Positions 5,127 through 9,327 of a stretch of 9,327 nt of DNA are shown in pieces. Both the position numbers and the translations under genes were made by a program. The notes beneath the pieces are model-generated. The model did no database searches and was not told where the DNA came from. It worked only from the letters and a program-made list of their open reading frames with translations. Each line of letters opens with the position of its first letter. Within the stretch, counting starts at the first letter, position 1. The stretch is from Promethearchaeota archaeon (GTDB lineage: Archaea > Asgardarchaeota > Lokiarchaeia > Sigynarchaeales > SOKP01), in NCBI GenBank assembly GCA_030668025.1, contig DAOUUT010000142.1, positions 1 to 9,327 of the forward strand, given 5' to 3'.

Positions 5127-7235
5127 ATGGAGCAATTAGAAAGTAAATCATTTCTTCAAGAAAAGAATCTTAAATTTTTTTTTGATGGTATCCCGATACC
5201 ATCTTATGTATGGCAAGAGAAAAATAACAACTTTATACTAATTGATTATAACAAAGCAGCTGAAAAAGTAACTAAAGGAAAGATTAAGCATCTTTTACGT
5301 AAGAAAGCTTCTGAAATTCATGACGATAGAATCGATATTATTGAAGCGTTAAATCAATGTTTTCAAGAGAAAAAAAGTATTTATAAAATTTCTGAATATA
5401 ATATGAAAACAACTGGCGAACAAGTTTATATCTCCCTTAAAATGCATTTTCTACCACCCGATTTGATAATTGTTCATATAAATGATATAACGCAATGGAA
5501 GCTAACGGAAAAAAAGCTTGTGGATTCTGAAGAAAAATATAGACAATTATTCGAGAATTCACATGAATCAATTGTGCTTGTAAAATTAAACGGGACAATA
5601 TTCGATGTTAATGTTGCAACATTAGTGCAATCTGGTTATACAAAAGACGATTTGCTAAACAAGAATTATTTGAAGTTAGCAGTATATCCTTCAAACCTTA
5701 TTCCATTATTTAAATCGAGATTTTCTCGTTTATTGGAGGAAGAACCTATTAAACCTATTGAATTTGAAATGTACAAAAAAGACGGAAGCATAGCGTGGTT
5801 AAGTACTAAAATCTCGTTGATAAAATTCGGTGAAGAGCAATTTATCCAAGCGTTTTTACTCGATATCACAGAACGTAAAAATTTCGAACAAAAAATTAAG
5901 CTAAAACTTGAAAACGAAAAATTCATCTCCACCATTTCATCAAGACTTATTGGAAATATTGATATTGATAAGGCAATTAGCGAATCGCTTCTTGATATTG
6001 GGATTCTAATTGGAGCTACACGGGCATATATTTTACTGTTTAACGAAAAGTATTCTCTTGAATTCTATATTCAAGAATGGTGTGCTAAGGGAATAGAACC
6101 ACAAATGATTAACTTAACAACTATAGATTATAAAAAGTTTCCTTGGAGTTTAAAGCAAAGTAGAGAAAGAAATTTTATTCATATTAAAGATATATCAGAA
6201 TTACCAGAAGAAGCAATTGCAGCAAAAAGAGAATTAGAAAAATTGAAGATCAATTCCTTGCTTGTTTTTCCTATTAAAATTAAAAATGAATTATATGGGT
6301 TCATAGGATTTGATAATATTAAATTAGTAAGTGAATGGGAAGAAGAAGATTTTTATTTTCTCCAAACTACATCTGAAATTATTACTAACGCTTTAGAACG
6401 TAAATGGTCCGAGGAAACATTGAAAGGAAGCCATCAATTACTTGCAGGGATCATTTCTTCTTTAACAGATACTATTTATCTAATAGATAATCAATTCAAT
6501 ATTATTTGGGTTAATGATGTAGCAAAACAAACATTTGGAATGCAATTAGTTAGTAAAAAATGTTACAATGTTTTAATGCACCGCGATAAACAGTGTAACG
6601 AGTGCATGGCTCTAAAAACCTTTTTAGATGGAAAAATACACGAGAAAGAAAAAGAATATGTCGATGTAATGGGGAACAAAATAGTCTGCTGGACTAGTTC
6701 AAGTGGAGCTGGATTCAACATCGAAGGAGAAACAGAACTGGCGATTGTGATAATACGGGACATTACGGAACGCAAATTAATAGAAGATTCATTAATACAA
6801 TCTAAAATTAGTTTGAAATTATTAAACGAAACCCTAATCCAAAATGTTGAGGAAAAAACTAGAGAATTAAAGGAATCAGAAGAAAATTATAAAAGAATGT
6901 TAAACGATTTAGATGTAGGATTTTATAAAGGAGAGTTCAAGGAAAAGTTATTAATGCACAATACGGCGTTTAATAAGATATTAGGTTTGAGTGAATCCAT
7001 ATCGCTGGTTGGCTCCAAATCTTCCCAATTTTTTGTGAATGCGAGTGATCAAAAAGAATACTATAAGCTTCTATTAGCAAAGGGTTATATTAGAAATTTT
7101 ACATCTCAACTTAAAACTCCTGATGGAAAGATAATAGACATCCAATTAAATTCTCATTTGATAAGGGATGATAAAGGCAATCCCAAAGAAGTCGAAGGTA
7201 CGATCTTTAAATTGGCAAAAAATATTAAAAAGTAA
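5127..7235 (+). CDS. Cytoplasmic multi-PAS/GAF sensory protein without a kinase domain
   Basis: The 702-residue protein has no signal peptide or membrane segment. Visible order: PAS at about 14-125, PAS with PAC (SEEKYRQLFENSHESIV ... LLDITERK) at about 134-252, GAF at about 260-425, PAS with PAC (IIRDITERK) at about 436-550, a charged coiled coil at about 555-588, and a last PAS (SEENYKRMLNDLDVGFY) at about 584-697. The third PAS carries a cysteine cluster C479-x10-C490-x2-C493, a pattern seen in many archaeal and bacterial PAS domains that may bind a cofactor or respond to redox; C521 follows. It ends seven residues after the last PAS fold, with no HisKA, HATPase, receiver or HTH domain, and nothing kinase-like follows. 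Output is therefore unknown: it may act by protein-protein contact with a separate kinase or regulator. Confidence 0.9.
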   Translation: MEQLESKSFLQEKNLKFFFDGIPIPSYVWQEKNNNFILIDYNKAAEKVTKGKIKHLLRKKASEIHDDRIDIIEALNQCFQEKKSIYKISEYNMKTTGEQVYISLKMHFLPPDLIIVHINDITQWKLTEKKLVDSEEKYRQLFENSHESIVLVKLNGTIFDVNVATLVQSGYTKDDLLNKNYLKLAVYPSNLIPLFKSRFSRLLEEEPIKPIEFEMYKKDGSIAWLSTKISLIKFGEEQFIQAFLLDITERKNFEQKIKLKLENEKFISTISSRLIGNIDIDKAISESLLDIGILIGATRAYILLFNEKYSLEFYIQEWCAKGIEPQMINLTTIDYKKFPWSLKQSRERNFIHIKDISELPEEAIAAKRELEKLKINSLLVFPIKIKNELYGFIGFDNIKLVSEWEEEDFYFLQTTSEIITNALERKWSEETLKGSHQLLAGIISSLTDTIYLIDNQFNIIWVNDVAKQTFGMQLVSKKCYNVLMHRDKQCNECMALKTFLDGKIHEKEKEYVDVMGNKIVCWTSSSGAGFNIEGETELAIVIIRDITERKLIEDSLIQSKISLKLLNETLIQNVEEKTRELKESEENYKRMLNDLDVGFYKGEFKEKLLMHNTAFNKILGLSESISLVGSKSSQFFVNASDQKEYYKLLLAKGYIRNFTSQLKTPDGKIIDIQLNSHLIRDDKGNPKEVEGTIFKLAKNIKK

Positions 7236-7273
7236 TCTAATAGAAATAAAATAACTAAAAAAGTCTATTTAAC

Positions 7274-7816
7274 TCACGAAAACCTTTTTTTATCTCGATA
7301 TTCTTTAACGGAAACTTCTCGTGCCTCTAATCTACTATTTTCTACTAAAGTTTCTTCGATAGCTTTAATTTCATCTCTAGTCTTAATATCGCTTTTTTTA
7401 AGTTTCTCAAGAATTTCTTTTTCTCCTAATCCCTTAGTATAAAACACCTTAAATTTTTCAACGGTCTCCTCGTTGTAAAAAATGTAGTGTCGATTCGTAA
7501 AAATAATCAGCCAATTCTTCTTATTTTGCTTTTTCGATAAATTATGCATCTTTCCTTGGATTTTGGGTAAGGATCGTTTAAGCTTTCTAGCAACCATTTT
7601 ATCTTCGATTGAGCTATAATCCGATAAAAATTTTTTGAGCTTTTTATTAAAAAATAGGGTTGGAATGTAAGAAAGCGCAAATAACACTATACATATAATA
7701 GTCATTATTATTGCTGCTGGTTGATAAAATATGAAAACGATAAGAATTGCAATAATAAGAAATAGAAACCATTTTCTTCCAATTGTTTTTAGTGTTTTTA
7801 CGAATTTGCTAGGCAT
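7274..7816 (-). CDS. Two-TM protein with basic cytoplasmic tail, unknown family
   Basis: From ATG 7816 the product has 180 residues; a TTG at 7828 would add four. A basic N-terminus (SKFVKTLKTIGRK) precedes two hydrophobic segments at about 16-31 and 33-56, split by QP. A hydrophilic C-terminal region of about 120 residues follows, rich in Lys and Glu. It contains the short beta-like WLIIFTNRHYIFYNEE (about 100-117) and then helical segments (GEKEILEKLKK, RDEIKAIEETLVENS) before a VSVKEYRDKKR end. The basic residues favour both termini inside the cell. I do not recognise the family; the architecture suggests a membrane-anchored helical or nucleic-acid-binding domain, which is inference. It converges with the PAS/GAF gene with a 38-nt gap. 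Confidence 0.75.
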   Translation of the reverse strand: MPSKFVKTLKTIGRKWFLFLIIAILIVFIFYQPAAIIMTIICIVLFALSYIPTLFFNKKLKKFLSDYSSIEDKMVARKLKRSLPKIQGKMHNLSKKQNKKNWLIIFTNRHYIFYNEETVEKFKVFYTKGLGEKEILEKLKKSDIKTRDEIKAIEETLVENSRLEAREVSVKEYRDKKRFS

Positions 7817-7845
7817 ACAAATCTTCAAAGTTAATTTTATCTAAA

Positions 7846-7855
7846 ATTATATAAT
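7846..7855 (-). promoter_or_regulatory. TATA-like box of the two-TM gene
   Basis: ATTATATAAT, a 10-bp palindrome, lies about 30 nt before the ATG at 7816, which would give a very short or absent leader; no clear Shine-Dalgarno is seen. Confidence 0.4.
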
Positions 7856-7876
7856 TTATGGTTTAAAAAATCCGTA

Positions 7877-7890
7877 TAACCATATAAATT
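7877..7890 (+). repeat. 14-bp inverted repeat, left arm
   Basis: TAACCATATAAATT is the exact reverse complement of 8076-8089. It contains a TATA-like CATATAAA on the plus strand, so it may double as a promoter. Confidence 0.8.
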
Positions 7891-8075
7891 ACCGCTTTCT
7901 GGGTTCCCGAACGATCTGTTCGGCAGATTGTTTTTCGGATGTGACCAGGTTTTATCCTGTAATACCATGACCGTAGCCGAAGCTACAGTTTGCAAGTTCC
8001 CATAGACTTTCTACTACAGTACTATTTGCAACGCAAAACAGTTTAACTTTCAGGTGGGATAAATTTTTTATCATA

Positions 8076-8089
8076 AATTTATATGGTTA
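8076..8089 (-). repeat. 14-bp inverted repeat, right arm
   Basis: AATTTATATGGTTA pairs perfectly with 7877-7890 across 185 nt. Read on the minus strand it gives AACCATATAAATTT, a TATA-like box facing into the structured element. Confidence 0.8.
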
Positions 8090-8146
8090 AAAATACCATG
8101 AACAACCATTTTTTAAGATTGGGCTATATTATTGTAAAATGCTTTT

Positions 8147-8157
8147 CTTATATGGTT
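8147..8157 (-). promoter_or_regulatory. Third AACCATATAA motif
   Basis: AACCATATAAG on the minus strand repeats the core of the inverted-repeat arms. Between 8090 and 8246 there is otherwise only AT-rich sequence with no convincing gene; the longest start-to-stop frame I noticed there is an 11-codon ATG ORF (minus, near 8202). Confidence 0.35.
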
Positions 8158-8246
8158 GCAAGTAATTAGAATAAATAAGAATCGTAATTAAACTTTTTCA
8201 TAGTGAATCGTTAAATTTAAAAGTAATAGCAAATGAAGCTTTAATT

Positions 8247-9327
8247 TCATTCTAATTTTCTAAGGTCGTTTTTATAGTTTCTAAATCCAACTAAAATAAT
8301 TGTTGACGATATTCCTGCCAAACCTACAATCATAAATGACGCTATAACTAGAACGAACTCCGCAAACGGCTTAGGTATTGCAAAATTGAAATTATCTCCG
8401 TAATAAACGGTAGTTTTGTTTGTAAAGTCTCTCGCAACTACGATGTATGAATATTTTCCAGGCTCCATTTTGTTTAATGTGGTATTAAACTCCCATTTAT
8501 TTTCATTGAAATTGTTAGATAATCTATGAGTCGAAAAATCCATGAAATTATTATTTGATATTAGTAAAAATACGCTTTCAATTTTAGAATGATTATCATT
8601 AGCGTTAATAGAAAACATAAGATTATCAGATACTGTGGGGTTTATTGGAGCATAATTTACATCAGATATTGTGGGGTTGTCTGTATCTATAAGCGTAGTA
8701 AAGTTATGATAAGAAGGAATTATATTATGCCCTGTAATAATTGTACTGTAATTCTCGTTTGCTCCAATTGGTAATCTAAATTCTGCAAACCCATTTTTAT
8801 CAGCATAAACAGTTCGATATTTTCCATCTGTAGTTCTTAAGTTAATTCTTGCTCTCGGAACAATACGACCAAGATTATCTCTAACTTGTAGTGAAACGAG
8901 CTGACCTTCGTAAATATTTTCGGTAAAATGATTTGGAACGCTTCTAGGTACGCTTGTGTATATATCCAGTTCAGGGTCGCCTAGCAAATTGTAAGTTAGA
9001 ATATTTTTACGCTGCCACTCTTGCACCATTGAAGCTTCCCCTCTATTGAAGTAATCGCTATTCATATAGGTAACCTTCGAATCGTATAACGCCCTTCCTT
9101 GTTGGAACTTTTTTTCATCGAAAAACTCTTTCCAAAACAATTTCGCGTTGCCACGATTTAATTTTTCAAGATTTTCATCATAATCAAAATACCAACTTAC
9201 TCTCATAGCTCCTATGTAGCCCACTGCCCCCGCTAAAGGTTGTTTTATTAAGCCCTCTCCTATGCTATTATCGCCTTTATCGTAAGAAGAAGTTGTACAA
9301 GCATCCGCATATATTAATGAGGGCATA
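8247..9327 (-). CDS. C25 (gingipain-like) cysteine peptidase with Ig-like domains and C-terminal membrane anchor, C-terminal part
   Basis: The frame enters from the right edge; 359 residues are visible from the Met at 9326, which is probably internal because the frame is open at the edge. The first ~125 residues are the end of a C25 peptidase: the putative nucleophile C10 in YADACTTSS, followed by SIGEGLIKQPLAGAVGYIGA and the terminal YNLLGDPELDIYT. The catalytic His should lie just outside the window. Then come a carboxypeptidase-regulatory/Ig-like beta domain (about 132-210), a second Ig-like domain (about 217-318) with repeated NPTxSD motifs, one transmembrane helix (about 320-348) and a basic tail (RNYKNDLRK). 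The protease would face outside, anchored by its C-terminus. Several N-x-S/T sites in the Ig part fit an archaeal surface glycoprotein. Substrate unknown. Confidence 0.88.
   Translation of the reverse strand, partial: MPSLIYADACTTSSYDKGDNSIGEGLIKQPLAGAVGYIGAMRVSWYFDYDENLEKLNRGNAKLFWKEFFDEKKFQQGRALYDSKVTYMNSDYFNRGEASMVQEWQRKNILTYNLLGDPELDIYTSVPRSVPNHFTENIYEGQLVSLQVRDNLGRIVPRARINLRTTDGKYRTVYADKNGFAEFRLPIGANENYSTIITGHNIIPSYHNFTTLIDTDNPTISDVNYAPINPTVSDNLMFSINANDNHSKIESVFLLISNNNFMDFSTHRLSNNFNENKWEFNTTLNKMEPGKYSYIVVARDFTNKTTVYYGDNFNFAIPKPFAEFVLVIASFMIVGLAGISSTIILVGFRNYKNDLRKLE

Larger units (their letters stand above)
7877..8089. ncRNA. Compact structured element bounded by an inverted repeat; candidate ncRNA or mobile-element relic
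   Basis: The 417-nt gap between the two-TM gene and the C25 gene holds an island clearly richer in G and C than all other spacers here. Hairpins seen: 7907-7938 (CCGAA + CGATCTG / CAGATTG, UUU bulge, TTCGG; loop TTCGG), 7948-7966 (GGTTTTA/TAATACC, one mismatch), 7971-7988 (GTAGC/GCTAC, loop CGAA, or C(UUCG)G on the minus strand) and 8025-8037 (TTTGC/GCAAA). The first pairs better as plus RNA, the third as minus RNA, so the strand is open. On the minus strand T6 at 7866-7871 could terminate. It is not tRNA or 5S, and I do not find the hallmark motifs of RNase P or SRP RNA. A minus-strand frame reading WSHPKNNLPNRSFGNPESG resembles what I recall of degenerate ends of TnpB genes, so a TnpB/omegaRNA relic is the main alternative. 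Confidence 0.45.

Noticed and set aside
4963..5151. 62-codon minus-strand ORF
   Set aside because: Lies in the terminator/promoter spacer, has AT-driven composition rich in I, N, L, Y and overlaps the PAS/GAF start.
5666..5935. 89-codon minus-strand ORF
   Set aside because: Serine-rich shadow inside the PAS/GAF gene.
6563..6775. 70-codon minus-strand ORF
   Set aside because: Shadow inside the third PAS domain coding region.
7877..8089. RNase P RNA, SRP RNA, 5S rRNA or tRNA
   Set aside because: No GGAAA-GUCC type core or other RNase P conserved regions, no SRP apical GNAR/AGCA signature, no 5S or tRNA arms could be found on either strand by eye.
8589..8774. 61-codon plus-strand ORF with repeated RYCGV
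   Set aside because: Antisense to the C25 gene; the repeat reflects the NPTxSD duplication on the coding strand.

Overview
The window reads as AT-rich archaeal chromosome, most likely from an Asgard archaeon of the Lokiarchaeia type. The lineage call is inference. It rests on a 5' fragment of translation factor aIF1A, an Fcf1-like PIN-domain protein, two Ras/Arf-like small GTPases, a membrane-anchored C25 (gingipain-like) peptidase with Ig-like domains, and a PAS/GAF sensor without a kinase. Upstream regions carry archaeal TATA-like boxes, and coding regions are separated by very AT-rich spacers.

Left part (1-1809): on the minus strand a small metal-binding cupin is followed after 32 nt by aIF1A, which runs off the left edge. 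Divergent from them on the plus strand is an iron-type alcohol dehydrogenase. Middle left (1840-3500, minus strand): GTPase, then PIN nuclease, then GTPase. The two GTPases are close paralogues flanking a putative rRNA-processing nuclease. The upstream GTPase and the left cupin both lack an in-frame ATG/GTG/TTG at the expected N-terminus. In each, an ATT codon with a GTGAT motif just upstream sits where the start should be; a one-base error in an A-run is the competing explanation.

Middle (3500-4670): an accessory-looking stretch. It holds a pair of 25-bp direct repeats, AT-rich tandem motifs, a short acidic protein interrupted by an in-frame TAA, a tiny two-TM protein overlapping it, and an orphan 78-residue ORF behind a strong ribosome-binding site and a GC-rich hairpin. 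Right part (4678-9327): a histidine-free DUF861-type cupin, a 702-residue PAS-PAS-GAF-PAS-PAS protein, a convergent two-TM protein, and a 420-nt gap. The gap contains a compact, comparatively GC-rich structured element bounded by a perfect 14-bp inverted repeat. It is followed by the C-terminal part of the C25 peptidase, which enters from the right edge.

No complete new defence or mobile system is visible. The best candidates for something undescribed are the structured element at 7877-8089 and the GTPase/PIN/GTPase cluster. The two apparent ATT starts and the interrupted small gene at 3720-3953 are also worth checking against raw reads and relatives.
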